Program-made: the position numbers and the translations under genes | Part shown: positions 27,888 to 36,527 of the stretch, piece after piece | How the letters are laid out: each line of letters starts with the position of its first letter | Numbering within the stretch: the first letter of the stretch is position 1 | Notes under the pieces: model-generated | What the model was told of the DNA's origin: nothing | Database searches by the model: none | The model's input: the letters and a program-made list of their open reading frames with translations, nothing else | Assembly: GCF_028128765.1 (NCBI RefSeq) | Contig: NZ_LBJG01000005.1 | Location: 186,001 to 250,000 of the forward strand | Source: Bradyrhizobium sp. CCBAU 51627 | GTDB taxonomy: Bacteria > Pseudomonadota > Alphaproteobacteria > Rhizobiales > Xanthobacteraceae | Direction of reading: 5' to 3' | DNA: 64,000 nucleotides

Positions 27888-27915
27888 GGCGGCGTCCAGT
27901 TCGCTGGGCGCCGCC
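27888..27915 (+). terminator. Stable UUCG hairpin between binding-protein and permease genes
   Basis: GGCGGCGTCCAG, loop TTCG, CTGGGCGCCGCC: a 12-pair stem (one G-U) with an ultrastable UUCG tetraloop. There is no T-run, so it is more likely a 3'-end stabiliser or attenuator that raises binding-protein mRNA above permease mRNA than a full terminator. Confidence 0.75.
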
Positions 27916-27941
27916 GTCGTCGTTCTGTGAGGGAGTCCGAC

Positions 27942-28889
27942 ATGGCCGTTATTGCCGAGCCCGTCGCGGCGCAGGTCAAGCGCAGCAGCCTGTGGAGCAG
28001 GGCGTTCGAAAGCCGAAATTTTCTCGGCGCCATGTTCATGGTGCCGGCGATCGCCATCCTGATCCTGTTTCTGGCTTACCCGCTGGCGCTCGGCTTCTGG
28101 CTCGGCATGACGGATACCAAGATCGGCGGCGTCGGCCGCTTCATCGGCTTCCAGAACTTCGTCTCGCTGTCCAAGGACTCGGTGTTCTGGCTGTCGGTGT
28201 TCAACACCCTTTTCTACACGGTGTTCGCCAGCATCGTGAAGTTTGCGATCGGACTCTACCTGGCCCTGCTGCTCAACGAGCGGCTGCCGTTCAAGTCGAT
28301 GATGCGCGCCATCGTGCTGTTGCCTTTCGTGGTGCCGACCGTGCTGTCGGCGATCGCCTTCTGGTGGATCTATGACAGCCAGTTCTCGATCATCTCCTGG
28401 GTGCTGATCAAAGCGGGCCTCTTGACTAACTACATCGATTTCCTCGGCGATCCCTGGAATGCGCGCTGGTCGGTCGTTATCGCCAATATCTGGCGCGGCG
28501 TGCCCTTTGTCGCCATTACGCTGCTCGCGGGATTGCAGACCATCTCGCCGTCGCTTTACGAGGCCGCAAATCTCGACGGTGCCACCAACATGCAGCGCTT
28601 CCGCCACATCACGCTGCCGATGTTGTCGCCGATCATCGCGGTAGTGATGACGTTCTCGGTGCTGATGACGTTCACCGACTTCCAGCTGATCTACACCATC
28701 ACGCGCGGCGGGCCGATCAACGCGACGCACCTTATGGCGACGCTGTCTTTCCAGCGTGCCATCACCGGCGGCAATCTCGGCGAGGGCGCGGCGATCTCGA
28801 ATGCGATGATCCCGTTCCTGGTTGCTGCGATCCTGCTCAGCTTCTTCGGGCTTCAGCGCTCGCGCTGGCAGCAGGGCGGGAGGGACTGA
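27942..28889 (+). CDS. ABC sugar transporter permease 1 (CUT1, MalF-like)
   Basis: 315 residues with six or so membrane helices, starting FLGAMFMVPAIAILILFLAYPLALGFWLGM. The cytoplasmic EAA loop that docks on the ATPase is LYEAANLDGATNMQRFRHITLP. GAGGGA precedes ATG 27942 by about 7 bases, so the GTG at 27927 is not preferred. Ends 2 bases before the second permease gene. Confidence 0.93.
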   Translation: MAVIAEPVAAQVKRSSLWSRAFESRNFLGAMFMVPAIAILILFLAYPLALGFWLGMTDTKIGGVGRFIGFQNFVSLSKDSVFWLSVFNTLFYTVFASIVKFAIGLYLALLLNERLPFKSMMRAIVLLPFVVPTVLSAIAFWWIYDSQFSIISWVLIKAGLLTNYIDFLGDPWNARWSVVIANIWRGVPFVAITLLAGLQTISPSLYEAANLDGATNMQRFRHITLPMLSPIIAVVMTFSVLMTFTDFQLIYTITRGGPINATHLMATLSFQRAITGGNLGEGAAISNAMIPFLVAAILLSFFGLQRSRWQQGGRD

Positions 28890-28891
28890 CC

Positions 28892-29767
28892 ATGACCACC
28901 GTAGAAGACCAAAGCGTCGGAATGGACTATCTGGAAAGCTTCCCGCGGAAGTTTCTCCGGGTCTATCTCCCACTCGGCCTGATCATCTTCTTCCTGCTGT
29001 TTCCGTTCTACTGGATGGCGGTGACGACGTTCAAACCCGACGCGGAGATGTACGACTACGAGAAATACAATCCGTTCCTGATCGCGCATCCGACGCTGGA
29101 GCACATCAAGAAGCTGTTCTTTGAAACAGACTATCCCCTGTGGATGTGGAACACCGTCATCGTCTCGGTGTCCTCGACCTTCATCTCGCTGTTCGCCAGT
29201 GTCTGCGCGGCCTACGCGATCGAGCGTCTGCGCTACAAGGGCTCGCGCTATGTCGGCCTTGCGATCTTCCTCGGCTATCTCGTGCCACCCTCGATCCTGT
29301 TCATTCCTCTGGCGGCGATCGTGTTCCAGCTCGGCCTGTTCGACGGCAACCTGGCGCTGATCCTGACCTATCCGACCTTCCTGATCCCGTTCTGCACCTG
29401 GCTGCTGATGGGTTATTTCCGCACCATTCCCTATGAACTGGAGGAATGCGCGCTGATCGACGGGGCGACGCGGCTCCAGATCCTGGTCAAGATCACGTTG
29501 CCGCTGTCGCTCCCGGGAGTGATCTCGGCTGGCATCTTCGCCTTTACCCTGTCCTGGAACGAATTCATCTACGCGCTGACCTTCATCTCCTCGTCGGAGA
29601 ACAAGACGATTCCGGTCGGCGCCATCACCGAACTCGTCAACGGCGACGTCTATCATTGGGGCGCGCTGATGGCGGCGGCCCTGACCGGCTCGGTCCCCGT
29701 AGTTATCCTTTATTCCTTCTTCGTAGAGTACTATGTGTCGGCGATGACCGGCGCCGTGAAGGAGTGA
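28892..29767 (+). CDS. ABC sugar transporter permease 2 (CUT1, MalG-like)
   Basis: 291 residues. The first helix is LPLGLIIFFLLFPFYWMAVTTF, followed by the MalG-type FKPDAEMYDY periplasmic segment. The EAA loop is LEECALIDGATRLQILVKITLPLSLPG. SWNEFIYALTF and the C-terminal FFVEYYVSAMTGAVKE are typical of the second permease. It forms the heterodimeric channel with the preceding gene product. Confidence 0.94.
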   Translation: MTTVEDQSVGMDYLESFPRKFLRVYLPLGLIIFFLLFPFYWMAVTTFKPDAEMYDYEKYNPFLIAHPTLEHIKKLFFETDYPLWMWNTVIVSVSSTFISLFASVCAAYAIERLRYKGSRYVGLAIFLGYLVPPSILFIPLAAIVFQLGLFDGNLALILTYPTFLIPFCTWLLMGYFRTIPYELEECALIDGATRLQILVKITLPLSLPGVISAGIFAFTLSWNEFIYALTFISSSENKTIPVGAITELVNGDVYHWGALMAAALTGSVPVVILYSFFVEYYVSAMTGAVKE

Positions 29768-29843
29768 CCAGCGGGGCCTGCCTGAGAACGCGCCAACACG
29801 TTTCAAGAGCGGCGCGTTCCGGCCAACAAGAAGGAGTAGGCTC

Positions 29844-30830
29844 TTGCACATTTTGGTTCTGGGCGCGGCCGGCATGGTCGGCCGCAAATTGTGTGAACGG
29901 CTGTTGCGCGACGGCCGGCTCGGCAAGAGCGAGATCACCAAGCTGACCATGCATGACGTGGTCGAGCCCAAGAAGCCGGAGAAGGCCGGTTTCGCCGTCG
30001 AGACGGTCGCGGGCGATTTCGCCGTGCCGGGCGCGGCCGAAAAGCTGATTGCCGGTCGCCCCGACGTGATCTTCCATCTCGCAGCGATCGTCTCGGGCGA
30101 AGCCGAGCTCGATTTCGACAAGGGCTACCGCATCAATCTCGACGGCACGCGGATGCTGCTCGATGCCATCAGGCTCGTCGGCGGCGGCTACAAGCCGCGC
30201 GTGGTGTTCACGTCCTCGATCGCGGTGTTCGGGGCGCCGTTCCCGGACGCGATCGGCGACGAGTTCTTCCACACCCCGCTTTTGAGCTACGGCACCCAGA
30301 AGGCGATCGGCGAGCTGCTGCTCGCGGACTATTCGCGCCGCGGCTTCCTTGACGGCATCGGCATCCGCCTGCCGACGATCTGTATCCGTCCTGGACTGCC
30401 CAACAAGGCAGCATCGGGCTTCTTTTCCAACATCCTGCGCGAGCCCCTCGCCGGCAAGGAGGCGGTCCTGCCGGTTTCCGAGGACGTCCGCCACTGGCAC
30501 GCAACGCCGCGCTCGGCCGTCGGCTTTCTGCTGCACGCCGGCACCATGGACCTTGCCACGGTCGGCCCGCGCCGTAACCTGACGATGCCGGGCCTCTCGG
30601 CGACGGTCGGCGAGCAGATCGCCGCCCTGAAGCGCGTTGCGGGCGAGAAGGTCGCGGCCCGCATCAAGCGCGAGCCCGATCCCTTCATCGTCGGAATCGT
30701 CGGCGGCTGGCCGCGCAATTTCGAGGCGAAGCGGGCGCGCGAGCTCGGCTTCACCACCGAAGAGAAATCCTTCGACGATATCATCCGCATTCACATCGAA
30801 GACGAACTCGGCGGCAATTTCGTCGCCTGA
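29844..30830 (+). CDS. NAD-dependent dehydrogenase, DenD (D-erythronate dehydrogenase) family
   Basis: 328 residues, extended SDR / NAD-epimerase fold. The cofactor motif is VLGAAGMVGRKLCERLL; then come DVIFHLAAIVSGEAELDFDKGYRINLDGT and the catalytic LLSYGTQKAIGELLLADYS (Tyr-x-x-x-Lys). This pattern fits the DenD family, which oxidises four-carbon or related sugar acids at C2 or C3; the substrate here may differ. The start is TTG 29844, supported by AAGGAG 8 bases upstream. It follows the permease gene by 76 bases and precedes the kinase by 8, placing it in the catabolic arm. Confidence 0.87.
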   Translation: MHILVLGAAGMVGRKLCERLLRDGRLGKSEITKLTMHDVVEPKKPEKAGFAVETVAGDFAVPGAAEKLIAGRPDVIFHLAAIVSGEAELDFDKGYRINLDGTRMLLDAIRLVGGGYKPRVVFTSSIAVFGAPFPDAIGDEFFHTPLLSYGTQKAIGELLLADYSRRGFLDGIGIRLPTICIRPGLPNKAASGFFSNILREPLAGKEAVLPVSEDVRHWHATPRSAVGFLLHAGTMDLATVGPRRNLTMPGLSATVGEQIAALKRVAGEKVAARIKREPDPFIVGIVGGWPRNFEAKRARELGFTTEEKSFDDIIRIHIEDELGGNFVA

Positions 30831-30838
30831 GTTGTCAG

Positions 30839-31825
30839 ATGAACAGCGTGGATATGACGATGGCGAGCGTGGCTTGCATCGGCGAATGCATGGTCGAGCT
30901 TCGGCAGGCCCAAGGGGGGCAGGCCGGGCAAGGCGGTGGCCTGTACTCGCGTGGCTTCGGCGGCGACACCCTCAACACGGCCGTGTACCTGGCGCGGCTC
31001 GAGGTCAAGGTCGACTATCTCACCGCGCTCGGCGATGACGCCCTGAGCGAGGAGATGGTCGCCGCCTGGAGTGCCGAGGGGGTCGGTACGCGGCGCGTGG
31101 TGCGGCTGCCGGGCAAGCTGCCCGGCCTCTACATGATCCAGACGGATGCCAAGGGTGAGCGCCAGTTCTTCCACTGGCGCGACAGTGCGGCGGCGCGGCA
31201 GCTGATGAGCCTGCCGGAGACGGACGAGCTGCTCAACTCGCTGATGAGCTACGACATCGTCTATCTCTCCGCGATCACGCTCTCGATCTACGATGCGCCC
31301 GGGCGGGAGCGGCTGTTCGCGGCGATCAAGCGCGCGCGTCTGCTCGGCACCCGTTTCGTGTTCGACACCAATTTCCGCGCGCGCGGCTGGCCGGATCGCG
31401 ATGTCGCCCGCGAGGTGTTCGCGGCGGCCTTTGCGGCTGCCGACATCGTGCTGACCTCGACCGAGGATCTGCTCGCGCTCTATCCCGGCGAAAGCCACGA
31501 GCAATTGATGGAGCGCATTCCGACGCCCGAGCTGGTGTTCCGGCTCGCCGAGCCGGTCAGCCTGCTGCGCTTCCCCGGCGGTACCGGCGAGGTCCGCGCC
31601 GAACCAATGAGCAAGCCGGTCGTTGACACCACAGCGGCCGGCGACAGCTTCGCCGCGGCCTATATCGCGGCCCGGCTCGGCGGTTCCGATCCGGTCGAGG
31701 CCGCCCAGGCTGGGCACCGCCTCGCGAGCCTCGTGATCTGCTATCCTGGCGCGATCATTCCGGGCTATGCCATGCCGCCGAAGAAGCGGCACCGGCCGGC
31801 GATCACGCGCCAGGCGACCAAGTAA
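30839..31825 (+). CDS. kdgK: Sugar-acid kinase, PfkB family (2-keto-3-deoxygluconate kinase-like)
   Basis: 328 residues of the ribokinase/PfkB fold. It has an N-terminal MASVACIGECMVELR strand-turn, the GFGGDTLNTAVYLARL substrate loop, RFVFDTNFRARGW, and the anion-hole/catalytic motif VDTTAAGDSFAAAYIAARLG, whose Asp is the base. The TTAAGDS form is the KDG-kinase variant of GAGD. Predicted reaction: ATP-dependent phosphorylation of a 2-keto-3-deoxy hexonate at C6, feeding the aldolase encoded next, 28 bases downstream. Confidence 0.9.
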   Translation: MNSVDMTMASVACIGECMVELRQAQGGQAGQGGGLYSRGFGGDTLNTAVYLARLEVKVDYLTALGDDALSEEMVAAWSAEGVGTRRVVRLPGKLPGLYMIQTDAKGERQFFHWRDSAAARQLMSLPETDELLNSLMSYDIVYLSAITLSIYDAPGRERLFAAIKRARLLGTRFVFDTNFRARGWPDRDVAREVFAAAFAAADIVLTSTEDLLALYPGESHEQLMERIPTPELVFRLAEPVSLLRFPGGTGEVRAEPMSKPVVDTTAAGDSFAAAYIAARLGGSDPVEAAQAGHRLASLVICYPGAIIPGYAMPPKKRHRPAITRQATK

Positions 31826-31853
31826 GATCGAGATCGAAGGTTAGATCGAAAAG

Positions 31854-32504
31854 ATGACCACTGCTGCCCAACAGAACCACCTCGTCGCGCTGTTCAAGGC
31901 CGCGACCGTCATTCCCGTCCTCACCATCGAGCGGATCCAGGATGCCGTGCCGCTGGCGCGGGCGCTGGTGGCGGGCGGCGTCCGCACGCTGGAGGTGACT
32001 CTGCGCACCCCCGTTGCGATCGAGGCGGCGCGGGCGATGATGGCCGAAGTCCCCGAAGCTGTCATCGGCATCGGTACGATCCTCAACCCTGCCGACTTCA
32101 CCCGTGTCGAGAAGCTCGGCGTTGCCTTTGGTATCAGCCCGGGCCTGACCCCGGATTTGCTCAAAGCCGCCGCTGACAGCTCGCTGCCGTTTGCCCCGGG
32201 CATTGCCACCGCGTCCGAGCTGATGATGGCGCTGTCCTACGGCTTCGACGTCGCAAAGTTCTTCCCGGCCGAGCAGGCCGGCGGCATCAAGGGGCTGCGC
32301 TCGCTCGGTGGGCCGTTCCCGAACGTGCGGTTCTGCCCGACCGGCGGGGTGGGCGAAGCCAATGCGGCGACCTGGCTTGCCGAGCCCAACGTGGTGGCGG
32401 TCGGCGGCTCCTGGCTATGCCCGACGGCGGAGATCAGGGCCGGGAACTGGGCCGGCATAACTGCCATTTGCCAGCGCACCCTCCAGGCCCTTAAACCTGC
32501 GTGA
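31854..32504 (+). CDS. eda: 2-keto-3-deoxy-6-phosphogluconate (KDPG) / 4-hydroxy-2-oxoglutarate aldolase
   Basis: 216 residues, normal length. The Schiff-base lysine is Lys135 in GFDVAKFFPAEQAGG and the general-acid Glu47 is in RTLEVTLRTPVAIEA. GIGTILNPADFTRVEKLG and the phosphate-binding CPTGGVGEANA are also present. It splits KDPG into pyruvate and glyceraldehyde-3-phosphate. As last gene of the locus it completes a kinase-aldolase ending, arguing that the upstream dehydratase makes a six-carbon 2-keto-3-deoxy acid. Confidence 0.94.
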   Translation: MTTAAQQNHLVALFKAATVIPVLTIERIQDAVPLARALVAGGVRTLEVTLRTPVAIEAARAMMAEVPEAVIGIGTILNPADFTRVEKLGVAFGISPGLTPDLLKAAADSSLPFAPGIATASELMMALSYGFDVAKFFPAEQAGGIKGLRSLGGPFPNVRFCPTGGVGEANAATWLAEPNVVAVGGSWLCPTAEIRAGNWAGITAICQRTLQALKPA

Positions 32505-32564
32505 AGTCTTGCCATCCCTGGGCTAAGACTTAGCTCAGGCAAGAGACCCCGAGGGAGAAAGACC

Positions 32565-33734
32565 ATGACCGCCAGCATCGTCGGATGGGCGCACACGCCA
32601 TTCGGCAAGTTCGACACCGAAACCGTCGAGAGCCTCGTCACCCGCGTCGCCAATGAGGCGATGGCTGACGCCGGCATTTCGGCCTCCGACGTCGATGAGA
32701 TCGTGCTCGGTCATTTCAATGCCGGCTTCTCGGCGCAGGATTTTACCGCCTCCCTGGTGCTCCAGGCCGACCCGAAGCTGCGCTTCAAGCCGGCGACCCG
32801 GGTCGAGAACGCTTGCGCGACCGGCTCGGCCGCCGTGCACCAGGGTCTGCGGGCGATCGCCGCAGGGGCAGCCAAGATCGTGCTGGTCGTCGGCGTCGAG
32901 CAGATGACCCGCACGCCCGGACCTGAGATCGGCAAGAACCTGCTCAAGGCGTCCTATCTGCCGGAGGACGGCGACACGGTCGGCGGCTTCGCCGGCGTGT
33001 TCGGCAAGATCGCCAGCTCCTACTTCCAGAAATACGGCGATCAGTCCGATGCGCTGGCGCTGATTGCGGCCAAGAACCACAAGAACGGCGTCGCCAATCC
33101 CTTCGCCCAGATGCGCAAGGATTTCGGTTTCGACTTCTGCCGCGCCGAGAGCGAGAAGAATCCGTATGTCGCAGGTCCCCTGAAACGCACCGATTGCTCG
33201 CTCGTCTCCGACGGCGCAGCCGCCCTGGTGCTCGCCGATGCCGAGACCGCCAAGGGCATGAGCAAGTCGATCGGCTTCCGCGCCACTGCGCACGCCCAGG
33301 ACTTTTTGCCGATGAGCAAGCGCGACATCCTCCAGTTCGAGGGCTGCACGGTCGCCTGGCAGCGCGCGCTGGAAAAGGCCGGCGTGACACTCAACGATCT
33401 CTCCTTCGTCGAGACCCATGACTGCTTCACCGTCGCCGAGTTGATCGAGTACGAAGCCATGGGCTTGACGCCGAAGGGGCAGGGCGCCCGCGCCATCAAG
33501 GAAGGCTGGACGCTCAAGGATGGCAAGCTGCCGGTGAATCCGTCCGGCGGGTTGAAGGCCAAGGGCCATCCGATCGGCGCCACCGGCGTCTCCATGCACG
33601 TGATGACCGCGATGCAGCTCGCCGGACAGGCGCCCGAGGGCATGCAGCTCAAGAACGCAAAACTCGGCGGCATCTTCAACATGGGCGGCGCAGCGGTCGC
33701 CAACTACGTCTCCGTGCTGGAGCCGCTGAAATAG
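32565..33734 (+). CDS. Thiolase family protein (acetyl-CoA acetyltransferase / SCP2-type)
   Basis: 389 residues. All catalytic elements are present: nucleophile Cys84 in VENACATGSAAVHQG, His in ETHDCFTVAELIEYE, and NPSGGLKAKGHPIGATGVSMH near the C-terminus. It is an SCP2/acetyl-CoA-acetyltransferase-like thiolase, exchanging acyl groups with CoA; chain-length preference is unknown. A terminator-like hairpin follows directly, so it closes its transcript. It may be read from the upstream sugar locus, 60 bases away, or from its own promoter. Confidence 0.92.
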   Translation: MTASIVGWAHTPFGKFDTETVESLVTRVANEAMADAGISASDVDEIVLGHFNAGFSAQDFTASLVLQADPKLRFKPATRVENACATGSAAVHQGLRAIAAGAAKIVLVVGVEQMTRTPGPEIGKNLLKASYLPEDGDTVGGFAGVFGKIASSYFQKYGDQSDALALIAAKNHKNGVANPFAQMRKDFGFDFCRAESEKNPYVAGPLKRTDCSLVSDGAAALVLADAETAKGMSKSIGFRATAHAQDFLPMSKRDILQFEGCTVAWQRALEKAGVTLNDLSFVETHDCFTVAELIEYEAMGLTPKGQGARAIKEGWTLKDGKLPVNPSGGLKAKGHPIGATGVSMHVMTAMQLAGQAPEGMQLKNAKLGGIFNMGGAAVANYVSVLEPLK

Positions 33735-33743
33735 GTCTTGTGG

Positions 33744-33782
33744 GGTGGGCAAAGCGCGCTTGCGCCGTGCCCACCTTTTTCT
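33744..33782 (+). terminator. Hairpin terminator after thiolase gene
   Basis: GGTGGGC near 33744 pairs with GCCCACC ending 33775, with internal GCGC pairing, and is followed by a run of five T's (33776-33780). This GTGGGCA...TGCCCAC hairpin type is also a common short repeat in Bradyrhizobium. Confidence 0.75.
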
Positions 33783-33851
33783 TGCGCTAGATCATGGTGG
33801 GCCGGTTCCGGCTCGCCTTAATGCTCCTGATTGATTTGCAGGGAATGCATC

Positions 33852-34058
33852 ATGAGCACTGACTACGAAGACTCACTGTCGCTGGAGGCCCTCAATGACC
33901 GCATCGCGATCCTCGAGGACAATATCCGCCAGCTCATCGAGCAGGCCGCTGCCGCGTCCGGCGAGCAGAACGAGTCGCGCATCGCCGACCGCATTAACCA
34001 GCAGAACGACGAACTCGACCGTCTCATGAAGATCCGCGAATCCCGCCAGAAGAAATAG
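33852..34058 (+). CDS. Small coiled-coil protein of unknown function
   Basis: 68 residues starting MSTDYEDSLSLEALNDRIAILEDNI. It is almost entirely helical, with heptad-like spacing (LNDRIAILEDNIRQLIEQAAAA, then RIADRINQQNDELDRLMKIRESRQKK), suggesting a coiled-coil dimer. AGGGAA precedes ATG 33852 by about 7 bases; the frame's upstream ATG at 33831 is less good. There is no Cys or signal peptide. It lies between the terminator of the thiolase and the CoA-transferase gene, 122 bases upstream of the latter. Confidence 0.75.
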   Translation: MSTDYEDSLSLEALNDRIAILEDNIRQLIEQAAAASGEQNESRIADRINQQNDELDRLMKIRESRQKK

Positions 34059-34180
34059 CGGCCGCAACGGCCCGCGCATACGGCCATACGCCGGCCGCCC
34101 TTGCGCGTCCGGCGTCGCTGCCCTTAGCTGACCGGAATCGCGGAGCCGTATCCTGAGCCCGCGCAATCGGGAGCGAACGG

Positions 34181-35380
34181 ATGGGGCCGCTGAAGGGCAT
34201 CAAGGTCGTCGACATGACCACCGTGCTGATGGGGCCCTATGCGACCCAGATGCTCGGCGACTACGGTGCCGAAGTCATCAAGGTGGAATCCCTCGACGGC
34301 GACGTCACTCGCCTGATCGGTCCGATGCGGCACGCCGGCATGGGCCCGGTGTTCCTCAATACCAACCGCAGCAAGCGCTCGATCTGCCTCGATTTGAAGA
34401 AGCCGGCGGGACGCGAAGCCGTGCTGCGGCTGCTGAAGGACGCCGACGTTCTCGTCTACAACGTCCGCCCGCAGGCGATGGCGCGGCTTCAGCTCGGCTA
34501 CGATGTCGTCTCCGCGATCAACCCGCGCCTCGTCTATGCCGGCGTGTTCGGCTTCGGACAGGACGGCCCCTACGCGGCAAAACCCGCCTATGACGATTTG
34601 ATTCAGGGCGCCACCGCGTTGCCTGCGCTGATGGCGCAGACTGGTGACGGCGTGCCGCGTTACGTGCCAAATGCGCTGGTCGACCGCATCGTCGGCCTCA
34701 CCGCCGTCGGCGCGATCTGCGCCAGCCTCGTGCATCGCGATCGCACCGGGCGCGGCCAGCGTGTCGATATCCCGATGTTCGAGACCATGGCCGGCTTCGT
34801 CATGGGCGACCACATGGGCGGGCTCACCTTCGAGCCCCCGCTCGACAAGGGGGGCTATGCTCGCCACCTCTCGCGCGACCGCAGGCCTTACAAGACCTCG
34901 GACGGCTATCTCAGCGTCATCGTCTACAATGACAAGCAATGGCAGAATTTCTTCAGGGCGACGGGACGCGACGACCTGCGCGTCGATCCCAAATTCGCAA
35001 CCTTCGCCGGCCGCGCTGCCAATATCGACGTCGTCTATGCCGAGCTCGCCCGCATTTTCGAGACGCGCACGACCGCCGAGTGGATCGACTTGCTGACCAA
35101 GGCCGACGTGCCTGTCATGCCGATGCACGATCTTGCCTCGATCCTGCACGACGAGCATCTGGAGGCGACCGGCTTCTTCCCGGTCGTGAACCATCCGACC
35201 GAAGGGCCGATCCGCAGCATGAAGGTCACGGCGACCTGGTCGGACACCGAGGCCGAGCCGGTGCGCCTGGCGCCGCGGCTCAACGAGCACGGCGCGGAGA
35301 TATTGCGCGAGATCGGCTACGCTCCTGACGAGATCGCCGCCATGGTCCGCGACGGCGTCACGCGCTCGGCGCCGGAGTAG
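34181..35380 (+). CDS. Class III CoA transferase (CaiB/BaiF family)
   Basis: 399 residues, typical length. Family features: LKGIKVVDMTTVLMGPYATQMLGDYGAEVIKVES at the start, NRSKRSICLDLKKPAGREAVLRLL, YDDLIQGATAL with the catalytic aspartate (the YDD pair), and GRGQRVDIPMFETM. It moves CoA between carboxylic acids through an aspartyl-CoA anhydride mechanism; donor and acceptor are unknown. It lies 10 bases before a thiolase-fold gene that itself overlaps a DUF35 gene, so the three are one unit, probably activating a carboxylic acid and then processing its CoA ester. Confidence 0.93.
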   Translation: MGPLKGIKVVDMTTVLMGPYATQMLGDYGAEVIKVESLDGDVTRLIGPMRHAGMGPVFLNTNRSKRSICLDLKKPAGREAVLRLLKDADVLVYNVRPQAMARLQLGYDVVSAINPRLVYAGVFGFGQDGPYAAKPAYDDLIQGATALPALMAQTGDGVPRYVPNALVDRIVGLTAVGAICASLVHRDRTGRGQRVDIPMFETMAGFVMGDHMGGLTFEPPLDKGGYARHLSRDRRPYKTSDGYLSVIVYNDKQWQNFFRATGRDDLRVDPKFATFAGRAANIDVVYAELARIFETRTTAEWIDLLTKADVPVMPMHDLASILHDEHLEATGFFPVVNHPTEGPIRSMKVTATWSDTEAEPVRLAPRLNEHGAEILREIGYAPDEIAAMVRDGVTRSAPE

Positions 35381-35390
35381 GGGGAACGCC

Positions 35391-36527
35391 ATGAGCTTCA
35401 TCACCGGCGTCGGCCTCACGTCCTTCGGCAAGCACGAGGGCTCATCCTCGCTTGACCTGATGAGCAAGGCTGCCCAACTCGCGCTCGACGATGCCGGGCT
35501 GAAGCGCGCCGAGATCGACGGCATCCTCTGCGGCTATTCCACCGTCTCGCCCCACATTATGCTGGCGACGGTATTCGCCGAGCATTTCGGCATCCGCCCG
35601 TCCTATGCCCACGCCGTGCAGGTCGGCGGTGCTACCGGACTCGCAATGACCATGCTCGCCCATCATCTCGTCGAAGCGAGTATCTGCCGCAACGTGCTCG
35701 TCGTTGCCGGCGAGAACCGCCTGACCGGCCAAAGCCGCGACGCCTCGATCCAGGCGCTGGCGCAGGTCGGTCATCCCGACTACGAGGTGCCGCTCGGGCC
35801 CACGATCCCTGCCTATTATGGCCTCGTTGCCACCAGATACATGCACGAATACGGCGTGACCGAGCAGGACCTCGCCGAATTCGCGGTGCTGATGCGCGCG
35901 CACGCCTGCACCCATCCCGGCGCGCAATTCCACGATCCGATCACGGTGGCCGACGTCATGGCCTCGAAGCCCGTGGCGATGCCACTCAAGCTGCTGGATT
36001 GCTGCCCGGTGTCCGACGGCGGCGCGGCTTGCGTCATCAGCCCCGAGCGGACTGATGACGCGGGCGTGCGTATTCGCGGCTGTGCCCAGGCGCATACCCA
36101 TCAGCACGTCACGGCGGCGCCAAGCTTAAACGAACTCGGCGCCGAAATTGCGATAGCCCGCGCCAAGGAGGCTGCGGGGCTTGCGATCTCCGACGTGCGC
36201 TACGCCGCGATCTACGACAGTTTTACCATCACGCTCGCGATGCTGCTGGAAGACCTCGGCCTTGCCGGCCGTGGCGAAGCGGCGGCACGGGTGCGTGCGG
36301 GTCATTTCAGCCGCGACGGTGCGATGCCGCTGAACACCCATGGCGGCCTGCTCAGCTACGGCCATTGCGGCGTTGGCGGCGCCATGGCGCATCTGGTCGA
36401 GGCGCATTTGCAGATGACGGGACGGGCGGCTACCCGTCAGGTGCGTGACGCCTCGATTGCGCTGCTGCACGGCGACGGCGGCGTGCTGTCGTCCCATGTC
36501 AGCATGTTTCTGGAGAGGGTGCGATGA
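35391..36527 (+). CDS. Thiolase-fold protein lacking the nucleophilic cysteine (possible CoA-linked aldolase)
   Basis: 378 residues with thiolase domain architecture, but key residues differ from true thiolases. Where thiolases have Cys (CATG), this protein has Gly80 in AVQVGGATGLAM. Where thiolases have HDCF, it has Tyr275 in IYDSFTITLAMLLEDLG. The C-terminal motif is NTHGGLLSYGHCGVGGAM, with His retained and Cys in place of Pro. Cys-less thiolase-fold proteins paired with DUF35 proteins include Ltp2-type retro-aldolases of steroid side-chain degradation. Its stop overlaps the DUF35 start as ATGA, strongly suggesting a complex. Most databases would call it thiolase or acetyl-CoA acetyltransferase. 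Confidence 0.88.
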   Translation: MSFITGVGLTSFGKHEGSSSLDLMSKAAQLALDDAGLKRAEIDGILCGYSTVSPHIMLATVFAEHFGIRPSYAHAVQVGGATGLAMTMLAHHLVEASICRNVLVVAGENRLTGQSRDASIQALAQVGHPDYEVPLGPTIPAYYGLVATRYMHEYGVTEQDLAEFAVLMRAHACTHPGAQFHDPITVADVMASKPVAMPLKLLDCCPVSDGGAACVISPERTDDAGVRIRGCAQAHTHQHVTAAPSLNELGAEIAIARAKEAAGLAISDVRYAAIYDSFTITLAMLLEDLGLAGRGEAAARVRAGHFSRDGAMPLNTHGGLLSYGHCGVGGAMAHLVEAHLQMTGRAATRQVRDASIALLHGDGGVLSSHVSMFLERVR

